Assembly (NCBI RefSeq): GCF_030816235.1
Contig: NZ_JAUSXT010000001.1
Span: 1,240,001 to 1,304,000 of the forward strand
DNA length: 64,000 nucleotides
From: Microbacterium sp. W4I4
GTDB taxonomy: Bacteria > Actinomycetota > Actinomycetes > Actinomycetales > Microbacteriaceae
Direction of reading: 5' to 3'
The translations under genes were made by a program, and so were the position numbers. Positions 8,843 to 17,701 of the stretch are shown in pieces. Each line of letters begins with the position of its first letter. Position 1 is the first letter of the stretch. The notes beneath the pieces are model-generated. The model saw nothing but the letters and a program-made list of their open reading frames with translations. It made no database searches and was not told where the DNA came from.

Positions 8843-9315
8843 GCGGCGCCGGAGCCCCCACCACCCCCTCTCCCGTCGATGGAAGCGGCCTGCGGGTCGT
8901 CGTCATCGCCGGGACCTGGCACGAGACGATCTCGAACGGCCTGATCGCCGGCGCCCAGCGCACGCTCGACGCCGCGGGCGCAGAGCACTCGCTGGTGCGG
9001 GTGCCCGGTTCCTTCGAGCTGGCCGTGACCGCGCAGGCGGCCTTCGCCGGCGGTGCGGACGCCGTCGTGGCGCTCGGCGTGATCATCCGCGGCGGAACTC
9101 CGCACTTCGAGTACGTCTCGGCGGCGTCGACCGACGGCCTGACGCGGGTCTCGCTGGATGCCGGCAAGCCGGTCGGCTTCGGGCTGCTCACCCTCGACGA
9201 CGAGCAGCAGGGCCTGGACCGCGCGGGTCTTCCGGACTCGAAGGAGGACAAGGGCGCCGAGGCCGCCGATGCCGCGCTGCGCACCGCGCGTCTCCTCGCC
9301 GACCTGCGCGGCTGA
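8839..9315 (+). CDS. ribH: 6,7-dimethyl-8-ribityllumazine synthase
   Basis: RibH condenses the pyrimidine with DHBP to give lumazine, the substrate of RibE; the family forms 60-mer or pentamer shells. The 158-residue protein shows the substrate-binding strands AGTWHETISNGLIAGA, VPGSFELAVTAQ and ALGVIIRGGTPHFEYVS. His in the last motif lies at the usual catalytic position. It starts inside the ribBA stop (ATGA) and ends the riboflavin operon. The following 65 bases to the next gene hold no clear terminator. Confidence 0.95.
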   Translation: MSGAGAPTTPSPVDGSGLRVVVIAGTWHETISNGLIAGAQRTLDAAGAEHSLVRVPGSFELAVTAQAAFAGGADAVVALGVIIRGGTPHFEYVSAASTDGLTRVSLDAGKPVGFGLLTLDDEQQGLDRAGLPDSKEDKGAEAADAALRTARLLADLRG

Positions 9316-9368
9316 GCGACCAGTACCGCGGGCTCCCGTAGCAGATACCGCCCAGCACCGGGATTGGC

Positions 9369-9374
9369 TAGCCT
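9369..9374 (+). promoter_or_regulatory. -10 hexamer TAGCCT (leaderless promoter)
   Basis: TAGCCT ends six bases before ATG 9381. The same hexamer at the same spacing is found before the HAD phosphatase at 34091. Confidence 0.45.
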
Positions 9375-9380
9375 GAGGGC

Positions 9381-9740
9381 ATGGAGACCCTGCGCCACAT
9401 CGTTCTTTTCATCCACCTCATCGGCTTCGCCGTGCTGTTCGGCTCCTGGGCCGTGCAGGCGTTCGGCGGCAAGCACGAGATCACCCGGCTGATGCAGATC
9501 GGCATCTCGATCGCGGCGGTCGCCGGACTGATCCTCGCCGCGCCGTGGGGACTGCCCGAGGGCGCGGAGATGAACTACGCCAAGATCGGCACGAAGCTCG
9601 TCGTCCTCATCGTCATCGGCGCGTTCCTCGGCATCGGCCAGGGCCGCCAGAAGAAGTCCGGCGCCGTCCCGCCGGTGCTGTTCTGGGGCGTCGGCGTGCT
9701 GACGCTCGTCAACGCCGGCATCGCCGTCCTGTGGCGCTGA
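9381..9740 (+). CDS. Small four-helix membrane protein, function unknown
   Basis: A 119-residue protein with four predicted membrane segments: HIVLFIHLIGFAVLFGSWAV, IGISIAAVAGLILAA, LVVLIVIGAFLGI and PPVLFWGVGVLTLVNAGIAV. A basic loop GQGRQKKSG precedes the last helix. I do not recognise a named family; similar small proteins occur widely in Microbacteriaceae. It sits alone between the rib operon and the amino-acid transporter with its own leaderless-type promoter, so nothing in the context suggests a partner. Confidence 0.75.
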   Translation: METLRHIVLFIHLIGFAVLFGSWAVQAFGGKHEITRLMQIGISIAAVAGLILAAPWGLPEGAEMNYAKIGTKLVVLIVIGAFLGIGQGRQKKSGAVPPVLFWGVGVLTLVNAGIAVLWR

Positions 9741-9879
9741 CCCGCCATCAGCCTGACGATAGGATCGATCCATCGCCCTGCCTTATCCGCAGCGAGGCTG
9801 TTGCGCAGTGCACGCGACGCGGGATCATCGATCCGACGTAGCAGGGGCGACCTGATTCATCGTTGAAACGGAGATCCCC

Positions 9880-11058
9880 ATGCGCAAAGCACTTCGCACC
9901 GCCGTCATCCTGTCCGCATCCGCGCTCCTGCTCGCGGGCTGCAGCAGCAGCACCGGAGGAGGCACCGGCGGCGACGCCGGCGGCAGCCTGAAGGGCTCGG
10001 GCTCGGGAGACGCCTGCACGATCGAGGGCACCGTTCCCCTGGGTGCGGCCCTCAGCCTGACGGGCGCCGCGGCCAGCTACGGCGAATCGCAGCAGAACGG
10101 CCTGAAGCTCGCCCTCAAGGACCTCAACGCCAAGGACGGCGTGAAGTACGACCTCAAGATCGAGGACGACGGCACCGACCCGAAGCAGGCCATCGGCGTC
10201 TTCGAGAAGTTCGTCGCCGACGGCACCAGCGCCGTCATCGGACCCACCCTGTCGAACACGGCCTTCCAGGCGCAGCCGATCGCCCAGGACGGCGGGATGC
10301 CGGTGCTGGCCATCTCGAATACCGCGGCCGGCATCACCGAGCAGGGCGACTTCATCTTCCGCGACTCCCTCACCGAGGGCCAGGTCATCCCGCAGACGAT
10401 CGAGGCCGCCACCGAGAAGTTCGACCTGAAGAAGGTCGTCGTCATGTACAGCAATGACGACGCCTTCACGGAGTCGGGCTACAAGGTGATGGCCGAGTCC
10501 CTCAAGGACCAGGGCGTCGACGTGGTCGACACCCTGAAGTTCTCGGTCAAGGACACCGACTTCCGGAGCCTCCTGACGGCCGCGAAGGAGAGCAAGCCCG
10601 ACGCCATCGTCGTCTCGGCCCTCATCGAGGCCGCCATCCCGCTGGTCACTCAGGCCCGTGAACTCGGCATCGATGCTCCGATCATCGGCGGCAACGGCTT
10701 CAACAACCCGCAGCTGATGAAGGACGCCGGCGCCGCCGCCGAGGGCGTCATCGTGGGCGCCGCCTGGAACTCCGCGTCGGACAGCCCCGAGAACACGGCC
10801 TTCATGAAGGAGTACGAGGACGAGTACGGCGCGGGCCCCGACCAGTTCGCCGCACAGGCGTACACCGGCCTGCTGGCGCTCGACCACGCGGTCCGCGTGA
10901 ACTGCTCCGGTGAGCGCGCCGACGTGCAGGACGGCCTGACGCAGGTCAAGGACCTGAAGACGCCGCTCGGCTCGCTGACCATCAACAAGGACCGCGACGC
11001 TGAGCACTCCGCCGTCGTGCAGATCGTCGAGGACGGCAAGTTCGCGGTTCTGAACTGA
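9880..11058 (+). CDS. ABC transporter substrate-binding lipoprotein, branched-chain amino acid type
   Basis: A type I periplasmic-binding-protein-like receptor (LivK/Leu-Ile-Val family) of 392 residues. The N-terminus is a lipoprotein signal (RKALRTAV, hydrophobic core, LLAGC) with the lipidated Cys at residue 21, followed by a Ser/Gly-rich tether. The mature part shows GAALSLTGAAASYGESQQNG and VIGPTLSNTAFQAQPIAQ, typical of this family. The ligand may be a branched-chain or other amino acid, an amide or urea; sequence alone does not decide. GGAG lies upstream of the ATG. A hairpin spans its stop codon before the permease genes. Confidence 0.9.
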   Translation: MRKALRTAVILSASALLLAGCSSSTGGGTGGDAGGSLKGSGSGDACTIEGTVPLGAALSLTGAAASYGESQQNGLKLALKDLNAKDGVKYDLKIEDDGTDPKQAIGVFEKFVADGTSAVIGPTLSNTAFQAQPIAQDGGMPVLAISNTAAGITEQGDFIFRDSLTEGQVIPQTIEAATEKFDLKKVVVMYSNDDAFTESGYKVMAESLKDQGVDVVDTLKFSVKDTDFRSLLTAAKESKPDAIVVSALIEAAIPLVTQARELGIDAPIIGGNGFNNPQLMKDAGAAAEGVIVGAAWNSASDSPENTAFMKEYEDEYGAGPDQFAAQAYTGLLALDHAVRVNCSGERADVQDGLTQVKDLKTPLGSLTINKDRDAEHSAVVQIVEDGKFAVLN

Positions 11059-11072
11059 CGCGTTCAGAACCG
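11045..11072 (+). terminator. Hairpin at the end of the binding-protein gene (attenuator or mRNA stabiliser)
   Basis: CGGTTCTGAAC (11045-11055) and GTTCAGAACCG (11062-11072) form a perfect 11-bp stem with a six-base loop that contains the stop codon. There is no T-tract and the operon continues at 11118, so partial termination or protection of the upstream mRNA end is more likely than full termination. Confidence 0.6.
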
Positions 11073-11117
11073 ACGCCCTCCTGATCCGACGACTCCGACC
11101 ACCCGCCGGGAGCCCCC

Positions 11118-11996
11118 ATGCTGCAGCAGCTACTGAACGGCCTGTTCCTCGGTTCGATCTACGCGCTGTTCGCCATCGGGTTCACCCTGGTGTTCGGCAT
11201 CCTCGATCGGCTGAATCTGGCCCACCCCTCCGTGTTCGCCGCCTCGGCGTTCGTGGGCATCTGGATGACAGAGGCCTTCGATCTGCCGCTGTGGCTCGTG
11301 CTCATCGCGGTGTTCGCGTTCGGGGCGATCATGGGTCTGCTCATCGAGCGCATCGCGTTCCGGCCGCTCCGCGAGCGGCCGGACGCGCACTTCGCCGGGC
11401 TGATCTCATCGATAGCCATGGCGGGGATGATCGTCGCGCTGCTGCAGGCGGTTTTCGGCCCGAACACCCGGCGCTTCCCCGTGGGGACCATCCCCGAGGA
11501 TGCGCTGGAGTTCGGTGACCTGACCGCGAGCTGGCTGCAGATCATCATCCTGGCCGTGTCGCTGGGTCTGATGATCGCGCTCAGCATCCTGGTGCAGCGC
11601 TCCTCGCTGGGTCGGTCCATGCGGGCGGTCGCCGAGAACCCGACCGCCGCGCGCGTGCTCGGCGTGAACGTCGAGGGCGTCACCGCGACGACGTTCGCCA
11701 TCTCCACCGCTCTCGGCGCGGTCGCCGGCGTGCTGTTCGCGCTGAACGTGAACAGCGCGCAGCTGGGCATGGGCAGTGCGATCGAACTGAAGGGCCTCGC
11801 GGTGATCATCGTCGGCGGCATGGGCTCGCTGTCGGGCTCCCTCGTCGGTGGGCTCATCCTCGGTATCGCCGAGGTGTTCGCCATCCAGTACATCGGCTCC
11901 AGCTGGCGCGACCTGATCGCGTTCGCGCTGCTGTTCGTCATCCTGCTGGTGCGGCCCGAGGGCCTGTTCGGCAAGCGCAAGGTGCGTGAGGTCTGA
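11118..11996 (+). CDS. Branched-chain amino acid ABC transporter permease, LivH type
   Basis: The first membrane subunit of the importer, 292 residues with about eight hydrophobic segments. It begins MLQQLLNGLFLGSIYALFAI, the family's typical start, and carries the cytoplasmic EAA-like loop around GRSMRAVAENPTAARVLGVN that docks on the ATPases. The C-terminal RPEGLFGKRKVREV is also characteristic. It follows the binding protein after 59 bases with GGGAG upstream, and its TGA overlaps the next ATG by one base. Confidence 0.92.
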   Translation: MLQQLLNGLFLGSIYALFAIGFTLVFGILDRLNLAHPSVFAASAFVGIWMTEAFDLPLWLVLIAVFAFGAIMGLLIERIAFRPLRERPDAHFAGLISSIAMAGMIVALLQAVFGPNTRRFPVGTIPEDALEFGDLTASWLQIIILAVSLGLMIALSILVQRSSLGRSMRAVAENPTAARVLGVNVEGVTATTFAISTALGAVAGVLFALNVNSAQLGMGSAIELKGLAVIIVGGMGSLSGSLVGGLILGIAEVFAIQYIGSSWRDLIAFALLFVILLVRPEGLFGKRKVREV

Positions 11997-13747
11997 TGCT
12001 CTTCACCGAATCGACTCTCGTCTTCATCGCCCTCAACGGCGTCTTCGCGTTCTCGTTCTACGCGGTGCTCGTCGCCGGCCAGCTCAGCCTGGCGCAGGCC
12101 GGATTCGCGGGCATCGCCGGCTTCACCGCCGCCACGCTGACCCCGCCGCCCGCCCAGTGGGGGCCGATCCCGACGCTGCTGTTCGCGATGATCGTCGGCA
12201 TGCTCGTCGGCGCCGTGACGGCGGTGATCCTGGGGCTCCCGACCATGAGGCTGCGCGGCGTGTATCTCGCGATCGCGACGCTCGGCTTCGCCGAGGCGAT
12301 CCGCATCTTCCTGCTGAACTCGGAATGGACCGGCGGCGCACAGGGCATGTCGGTGCCGAAGACGCTCACCCCGATCGTCGCCTGGATCGTGCTGGCACTG
12401 GTGACGTACTGGTTCGCCCGGCAGAGCCGCTCCCGCTACGGGCGCGCGCTGGAGGCCATCCGCGAGGATGAGCTCGCCGCCCGCTCCATCGGCATCAACG
12501 TCGGCGGACACCGCCTGTCGGCCTTCGTCGCCGCGGGTGTGCTGGCCGGCCTGTACGGCGTGATGTGGGCGTACTACGTGCGCCTCGTGGCGCCGGAGGA
12601 CTTCGGCTTCACCACGGCCATCGACGGTCTCGTCACCGCCGTGGTCGGCGGCACGGCCAACTTCTTCGGCCCGATCCTCGGCAGCGGCTTCCAGACGATG
12701 CTCCCCGAGATCCAGCGCACGATCGGCATCGAGGCGGGCTGGATCCGCCCGTTCATCTCCGGCCTGCTGCTGCTCCTGGTAATTCTGTACCTGCCCGGCG
12801 GCATCGCGAGCCTCATCCCCCGCCGTCGCCAGAAGGTCGACGTCTCCTCGCTGCAGACGGATGCCGCGGGCCTCAGCCTGCGCGCCCACCCCGCCGCCGG
12901 TGAGGTCGTGGCCGAGCTGAAGGATCTCGCCAAGGAGTACGGCGGCGTGCACGCCGTCCGCGGCGTGAACCTGACCGTGCGCAGCGGCGAAGTGGTCGGC
13001 CTGATCGGCCCGAACGGCGCCGGCAAGACGACCCTCGTGAACATGATCAGCGGGCTCATCCCGCCGTCCTCCGGCAGCGCCACGGTGCTGGGCGTGCCGA
13101 TCGGGCGCACCCCGGTGCACAAGATCGCGGCGGCCGGCGTCACCCGCACGTTCCAGCACTCCAAGCTGTTCAATCGCCTCACGGCGCTGGAGAACGTGCT
13201 GATCGGCGCGCACGTGGTCGCCAAGCCCACGTTCCTGCGCCGACTGATCTGGCTGCCCTCTGCGCGCCGCGACGAGCAGACCGCCCTCGCGCACGCCGCG
13301 CGCTGCCTGGATCGGGTGGGCCTGCTCGACAAGGCGAACACGCTCGCGAAGGGACTCTCCTACGGCGACCAGCGCCGCCTGGAGATCGCCCGCGCACTGG
13401 CTGCCGACCCGTCGCTGCTGATCCTCGACGAGCCCGCCGCCGGCATGAACCACGTCGAGGCCGACGGGCTGAGCGACCTGATCCGCTCGCTGGCCGCGGA
13501 CGGCCTGACGATCATCTTCATCGAGCACAACGTGGGCATGGTGCTGGACACCTGCGACCACATCATCGTGCTGAACTTCGGCGAAGTGCTCGCCGACGGC
13601 ACTCCCGCCGACATCGCCGCCGACGAGCGTGTGATCGAGGCGTACCTGGGTGCGGCGGATGACGGCGAGACGGATGCCGCGGCAGCCGTCGCCCCGCCAT
13701 CAACAACCCCGACGAAGACGACGGCTGCGGAGGAGAACGATGGCTGA
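11996..13747 (+). CDS. Fused LivM permease - LivG ATPase of the same importer
   Basis: One 583-residue reading frame joins the second membrane subunit to the first ATPase. Residues 1 to about 280 are LivM-like (NGVFAFSFYAVLVAGQLSLAQ; loop RALEAIREDELAARSIGIN). A linker follows (SLIPRRRQKVDVSSLQ and on). Residues from about 305 are an ABC ATPase: Walker A GPNGAGKTT near 336, signature LSYGDQRRLEIARAL near 455, Walker B LLILDEPAAGMN near 473 and the switch His in FIEHNVGMV. LivM and LivG are separate genes in most bacteria, but LivM-LivG fusions are known in this family. The C-terminal tail is Ala/Thr-rich and overlaps livF by eight bases. Confidence 0.92.
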   Translation: MLFTESTLVFIALNGVFAFSFYAVLVAGQLSLAQAGFAGIAGFTAATLTPPPAQWGPIPTLLFAMIVGMLVGAVTAVILGLPTMRLRGVYLAIATLGFAEAIRIFLLNSEWTGGAQGMSVPKTLTPIVAWIVLALVTYWFARQSRSRYGRALEAIREDELAARSIGINVGGHRLSAFVAAGVLAGLYGVMWAYYVRLVAPEDFGFTTAIDGLVTAVVGGTANFFGPILGSGFQTMLPEIQRTIGIEAGWIRPFISGLLLLLVILYLPGGIASLIPRRRQKVDVSSLQTDAAGLSLRAHPAAGEVVAELKDLAKEYGGVHAVRGVNLTVRSGEVVGLIGPNGAGKTTLVNMISGLIPPSSGSATVLGVPIGRTPVHKIAAAGVTRTFQHSKLFNRLTALENVLIGAHVVAKPTFLRRLIWLPSARRDEQTALAHAARCLDRVGLLDKANTLAKGLSYGDQRRLEIARALAADPSLLILDEPAAGMNHVEADGLSDLIRSLAADGLTIIFIEHNVGMVLDTCDHIIVLNFGEVLADGTPADIAADERVIEAYLGAADDGETDAAAAVAPPSTTPTKTTAAEENDG

Positions 13748-14465
13748 GCCGCTGCTGAGCGTTCAGGACCTGTCGGTCTCGTACGGACGCGTGGAGGCCG
13801 TGCGCGGCGTCTCCTTCGATGTCGCCGCCGGCACCCTGGTGACCCTGGTCGGGGCCAACGGCGCCGGCAAGTCCTCGATCATCAACGCGATCTCCGGGAT
13901 CGTGCGCCCGTCCGGCGGGAAGATCCTGTTCGACGGCGCGGACATCACGAAGACCAAGTCGCACCGGCTCGTGCCGAAGGGCCTGGTGCAGGTGCCGGAG
14001 GGTCGGCAGATCCTCGCGACCATGACGATCGCGGAGAACCTGCAGATGGGCGCCCGCACGCACGGCGCAGGCTCCGGACCGGCGATCGATGAGATGTACC
14101 AGCGGTTCCCCGTGCTCGGCGAGCGGCGCAAGCTGGCGGCGGGTTCCCTCTCGGGCGGCGAGCAGCAGATGCTCGCGATCGCGCGTGCCATGCTCGCGCG
14201 GCCGAAGCTCATCCTGATGGACGAGCCGTCGATGGGCCTGGCGCCGAAGATCGTCAACGAGGTGTTCGCGGTGATCGACGAGGTGCTCGCCGACGGCACG
14301 ACGGTGCTGCTGGTGGAGCAGAACGCACGCCGAGCGCTGCAGGCCGCCACCGAGGGCCACATCCTGCAGAACGGCGAGATCGTGCGCTCCGGATCCTCCG
14401 AGGCGCTGCTCGCCGACGACGACATCATCCAGGCGTACCTGGGCACCGGTCGGTCGAAGGAATGA
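13740..14465 (+). CDS. Branched-chain amino acid ABC transporter ATPase, LivF type
   Basis: The second ATPase, 241 residues: Walker A GANGAGKSS near residue 40, the LivF-typical KGLVQVPEGRQILATMTIAE, signature SGGEQQMLAIARAML and Walker B LILMDEPSMGLAP. The ATG at 13740 has GAGGAG upstream and lies inside the end of the LivM-LivG gene, pointing to translational coupling. An open extension upstream is an Arg-rich shadow of the fusion's tail. The gene overlaps the oxidase at 14462 by four bases. Confidence 0.92.
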   Translation: MAEPLLSVQDLSVSYGRVEAVRGVSFDVAAGTLVTLVGANGAGKSSIINAISGIVRPSGGKILFDGADITKTKSHRLVPKGLVQVPEGRQILATMTIAENLQMGARTHGAGSGPAIDEMYQRFPVLGERRKLAAGSLSGGEQQMLAIARAMLARPKLILMDEPSMGLAPKIVNEVFAVIDEVLADGTTVLLVEQNARRALQAATEGHILQNGEIVRSGSSEALLADDDIIQAYLGTGRSKE

Positions 14466-15688
14466 CCCTGCCGCCGCGGCGGATCCCCCGTCGCATCCCC
14501 ACCTGGGGTGCGGTGGCGCCGCTGCTGGGCTTCCGTCATCCGGTGTGGAACCGTGTCGATCGGCGCCTCGCGCAGGCGCTGTCCGTGAAGGACCTCGCCC
14601 GCATCGCGCGCCGCACCACACCCCGGTCGGTGTTCGACTACGTCCACGGCGCCGCCGAGGAGGAGCTCAGCATCGCCCGCGCCCGCCGGGCGTTCGCGCA
14701 GGTGGAGTTCGAGCCGCGGGTGCTGCACGACGTCGCCGAGGTGGACACCTCCACGACGATCCTCGGGCAGCCGGCATCATTCCCGCTGATCATGGCGCCC
14801 ACCGGCTTCACCCGGATGATGCAGCACGAGGGCGAGGTGGCCGTGGCGCGCGCCGCCGCGCGGGCCGGGGTGCCGTACACGCTGTCGACGATGGGCACGA
14901 CCTCGCCCGCCGAGCTGAAGGCCGCCGTTCCGGGTGGGACGAACTGGTTCCAGCTGTACCTGTGGAAGGACCGCGACGGCACCCGCCGCCTCATCGAGGA
15001 TGTGCGCCGCGCGGGCTACGACACGCTGGTGCTCACGGTCGACACCCCTGTCGCCGGAAACCGGCTGCGCGACGCCCGCAACGGTCTGACCATCCCGCCG
15101 ACGTTGAATCTGAAGACCATGTGGGACATGGCCTGGCATCCGGCGTGGTGGTTCAACGTGCTCACCACCGATCCGATCGAGTTCGCCAGCCTGCGCTCCT
15201 TCGACGGCACGGTCGCCGAGCTGGTGGCGAAGATGTTCGACCCGTCGCTGAGGATCGAGGACCTCGCGTGGCTGCGCGAGGAATGGTCGGGCAAGCTCGT
15301 GGTGAAGGGCATCCAGTCCGTGGCCGATGCGCAGCGGGTGGTGGATGCCGGTGCCGACGCGCTCGTGGTGTCCAACCACGGCGGCCGCCAGCTCGACCGC
15401 GCCCCCACTCCCCTGCGCCTGCTGCCCGAGGTGGCATCCGCCGTCGGCGACCGCGCCGAGATCTTCCTCGACACCGGCATCCTCTCCGGCGCCGACGTGC
15501 TCGCGGCCGTCGGACTCGGCGCGGACGCCTGCATGGTCGGTCGCGCCTACCTGTACGGCCTGATGGCCGGCGGCGAGCGCGGCGTCGACCGGATGCTGCA
15601 GATCATGCGCGCCGAGGCCGTGCGCACCATGCAGCTGACCGGCGTCTCGACGGTGCAGGAGCTGCGCGGCCGAGTCCGCCTGGGCTGA
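14462..15688 (+). CDS. FMN-dependent alpha-hydroxy-acid oxidising enzyme (LldD2-like)
   Basis: A 408-residue enzyme of the L-lactate dehydrogenase / glycolate oxidase family. It shows the FMN and substrate residues in FDYVHGAAEEELS, APTGFTRMM, FQLYLWKDR and VLTVDTPVAGNR, the Lys in LVVKGIQSVADA and the catalytic His and Arg in VSNHGGRQLDRA. The phosphate-binding strand reads DTGILSGADV where plant glycolate oxidase has a GG-RR sequence; the same change is seen in mycobacterial LldD2-type enzymes. ATGA overlap with livF places it in the importer operon, so its substrate may be a 2-hydroxy acid related to the imported compound. That link is inference. Confidence 0.82.
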   Translation: MTLPPRRIPRRIPTWGAVAPLLGFRHPVWNRVDRRLAQALSVKDLARIARRTTPRSVFDYVHGAAEEELSIARARRAFAQVEFEPRVLHDVAEVDTSTTILGQPASFPLIMAPTGFTRMMQHEGEVAVARAAARAGVPYTLSTMGTTSPAELKAAVPGGTNWFQLYLWKDRDGTRRLIEDVRRAGYDTLVLTVDTPVAGNRLRDARNGLTIPPTLNLKTMWDMAWHPAWWFNVLTTDPIEFASLRSFDGTVAELVAKMFDPSLRIEDLAWLREEWSGKLVVKGIQSVADAQRVVDAGADALVVSNHGGRQLDRAPTPLRLLPEVASAVGDRAEIFLDTGILSGADVLAAVGLGADACMVGRAYLYGLMAGGERGVDRMLQIMRAEAVRTMQLTGVSTVQELRGRVRLG

Positions 15689-15860
15689 ACGCGCTCAAGT
15701 CGGTGCTGCAGAAGGAAGATCCTCGCGGCTGCGCCGTGCCCTTTACCCGGCGGGACCGGCCCCGTCAAGCGGTTGTCCTCGTTCACCATCCCCCGCTAGA
15801 CCGGAAGAGCACCCTCCGTTGAGGACAGTCTTCGACGGACTGAAAAGGGGAGGTAACACC

Positions 15861-16631
15861 ATGGACTGGCCCGGACTGGGCGTCATGCTCGCAGGAATCG
15901 GCAATTTCATCCTGCAGCTGATCGTCTTCCTCATCATCCTGCTGATCGGCTGGCTGATCGCCAAGAGCATCGCGAAGGGACTCGAGTTCCTCTTCAAGCG
16001 TCTCGGATTCCAGAAGATGCTCGACAAGGCCGGCATATCCCGCCTGCTCGCACCGACCGGAATCGACCCGTTGACGCTCGTCGTCAAGCTGGTGTACTAC
16101 TTCATCCTGCTCATCGCGCTGCTGCTGGCGCTGGGCGCGTTCGGTCCCAGCAACCCGGTCTCCGGCATCGTCGAGGACATCATCGGCTGGCTGCCGCGCT
16201 TGTTCGTCGCCATCGTGATCATCATCGTGGTCGCCGCGATCGCGAACTTCGTCGGCGACATCATGCGTCCCGCCCTCGCGAAGTTCCGCTTCGGCGCCGT
16301 CCTGACTCGCGTCGTGACCATCGCGATCATCGCGATGGGCGTGATCGCCGCGCTCAACCAGATCGGTGTCGCCGTCACCGTCACGATGCCGATCCTCATC
16401 GCCGTCCTCGCAGCGCTGGTCGGCATCGCCGTGGTCGGCATCGGCGGCGGTCTCATCACTCCGATGCGCTCGCGGTGGGAGCACTGGCTCGGGTCGATGG
16501 AGAGCGAGCTCGCCTCGCCGTCAGCGCTGGCCGCGCCGTCGTCCGCGACATCATCCGCGGCATCTGCTCCGTCGACCGCAGCCGACGGCCCGCACACGCC
16601 ACCGGCACCTCCTGCGCCGCCGCAGGTCTGA
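15861..16631 (+). CDS. Mechanosensitive-channel-like membrane protein
   Basis: A 256-residue protein starting at ATG 15861 behind GGGAGG. It has five or six hydrophobic segments: FILQLIVFLIILLIGWLIA, YYFILLIALLLALGAFG, FVAIVIIIVVAAIANFVG, VVTIAIIAMGVIAAL and TMPILIAVLAALVGIAVVGIG. The loop GLEFLFKRLGFQKMLDKAG after the first helix is like the conserved TM-helix repeats of small MscS-related proteins. The beta domain of MscS is absent; instead a Ser/Ala/Pro-rich tail follows. A channel role is therefore only probable. The open frame upstream of 15861 (from a TTG) has no ribosome site. Confidence 0.7.
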   Translation: MDWPGLGVMLAGIGNFILQLIVFLIILLIGWLIAKSIAKGLEFLFKRLGFQKMLDKAGISRLLAPTGIDPLTLVVKLVYYFILLIALLLALGAFGPSNPVSGIVEDIIGWLPRLFVAIVIIIVVAAIANFVGDIMRPALAKFRFGAVLTRVVTIAIIAMGVIAALNQIGVAVTVTMPILIAVLAALVGIAVVGIGGGLITPMRSRWEHWLGSMESELASPSALAAPSSATSSAASAPSTAADGPHTPPAPPAPPQV

Positions 16632-16642
16632 TCCGGGCCGCC

Positions 16643-16681
16643 GATAGGTCCCCGTAGGCGCGGCGCCCACGGGGACCTATC
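16643..16681. terminator. Strong intergenic hairpin
   Basis: GATAGGTCCCCGT (16643-16655) pairs perfectly with ACGGGGACCTATC (16669-16681). The loop itself contains GGCG/CGCC, which can extend the structure. It lies 12 bases after the stop of the MscS-like gene and before the lipoprotein gene. There is no T-run, as is usual for actinobacterial terminators; it could also be a REP-like element. Confidence 0.65.
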
Positions 16682-16767
16682 TGCGGACGAGCTCCTCGTG
16701 AGTCAGGATTCGAATACCCGCACAACCTGTAACGGTGAGGGCCACCCGGCTCGGGAAGAGAGACGTC

Positions 16768-17700
16768 ATGCGCGCTCGTGCTGTCGCCGCCATCACCGCA
16801 GTCCTGCTGGCCCTGCCTCTCGCAGCCTGCTCTCCGAATGCCGCGGCGCCGCCGGACCTGCCGAAACAGGACATCACGAAGTGGACCATGCCGCTCGATG
16901 AATATTGGACTGCAGCCACCGACGAACTCGCGAACTACGCCAGCAGCCTGATGATCGCCGCGTGTCTGAAACACGAGGGAATCGAGTGGCCCATCCCCTG
17001 GCAGTCCACCGACGAAGCCAGCTATCTGCAACCTCCGGCGAACAACTCCTCGTTTCCCGCGCTCACCGTGTCTCTCGCGCAGACTGACGGCTACCGCACG
17101 AAGTTCGCACCGGGCGGCTTCGGCGCTCCGACTGCAGAGTGGGTGCAGGCCAGACAGAAGCTGAACGCGATCGTCGCATCGACCCCGGGGTTCGACCCGC
17201 TGTTCGACGCGTGCCTGAAGAAGGCCCGGAAACAGGTGGACGAGTCGGACGCTGTGCAGATATCGAACACTGTGCTCGGGTGGTCGAACGAGAGTCTGGA
17301 AGCAGCCAATCGTGCGCCGAAGCCCAAGCAGTCTTCCACCGACTGGCGTGAATGCATGCATGACGCCGGCCTTCCGGTCGACCAGGCGTCTCCGGTCGGA
17401 TCAGATGGATGGATGCCGGAGCAGCAGCTGCTCACCCGACTCGGAATTCCACCTCGCTGGCAGACCGGAGATGGAGCACCCGAGAACCCGCTCACGCAGG
17501 GCGAGATCGACCTCGCCGTAGCCGACGCGACCTGCCGCGAGTCCAGCGGCTGGACGGCGGCGATCTACACAGCCATGTGGGATGCGCAGGTGAAGATCGT
17601 CGCCGAACGCGGCGACGAACTGGTGCGCCTCCGACACCAGGGCGATGCGCTGCGGCAGGTCGCACTCAAGATCATCGCTGAGCATGCCCCGGAGAAATGA
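16768..17700 (+). CDS. Secreted lipoprotein of unknown function
   Basis: A 310-residue product with a clear lipoprotein signal: MRARAVAAITAVLLALPLAAC, Cys at residue 21, then a Pro/Ala linker. The mature part is rich in Trp, Cys and charged residues; cysteines occur in AACLKHEG, FDACLKKARK, WRECMHDAGLP and ADATCRESSG and could form two disulphides. I know no domain name for it; similar Cys-containing lipoproteins sit beside ABC exporters in related actinobacteria. GGAAGAGAG lies before the ATG; the in-frame GTG at 16735 is less likely. It begins the export cluster 16768-22383. Confidence 0.75.
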   Translation: MRARAVAAITAVLLALPLAACSPNAAAPPDLPKQDITKWTMPLDEYWTAATDELANYASSLMIAACLKHEGIEWPIPWQSTDEASYLQPPANNSSFPALTVSLAQTDGYRTKFAPGGFGAPTAEWVQARQKLNAIVASTPGFDPLFDACLKKARKQVDESDAVQISNTVLGWSNESLEAANRAPKPKQSSTDWRECMHDAGLPVDQASPVGSDGWMPEQQLLTRLGIPPRWQTGDGAPENPLTQGEIDLAVADATCRESSGWTAAIYTAMWDAQVKIVAERGDELVRLRHQGDALRQVALKIIAEHAPEK

Positions 17701-17701
17701 C

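Noticed and set aside
11159-13561. Long minus-strand frame opposite the Liv genes (800 residues)
   Set aside because: It is antisense to recognised transporter genes, low in complexity and has no family features.
14462-15688. Possible loss of FMN-binding arginines in the alpha-hydroxy-acid oxidase (DTGILSGADV)
   Set aside because: I recall the same form in mycobacterial LldD2-type enzymes, so it is a subfamily feature and not a defect.
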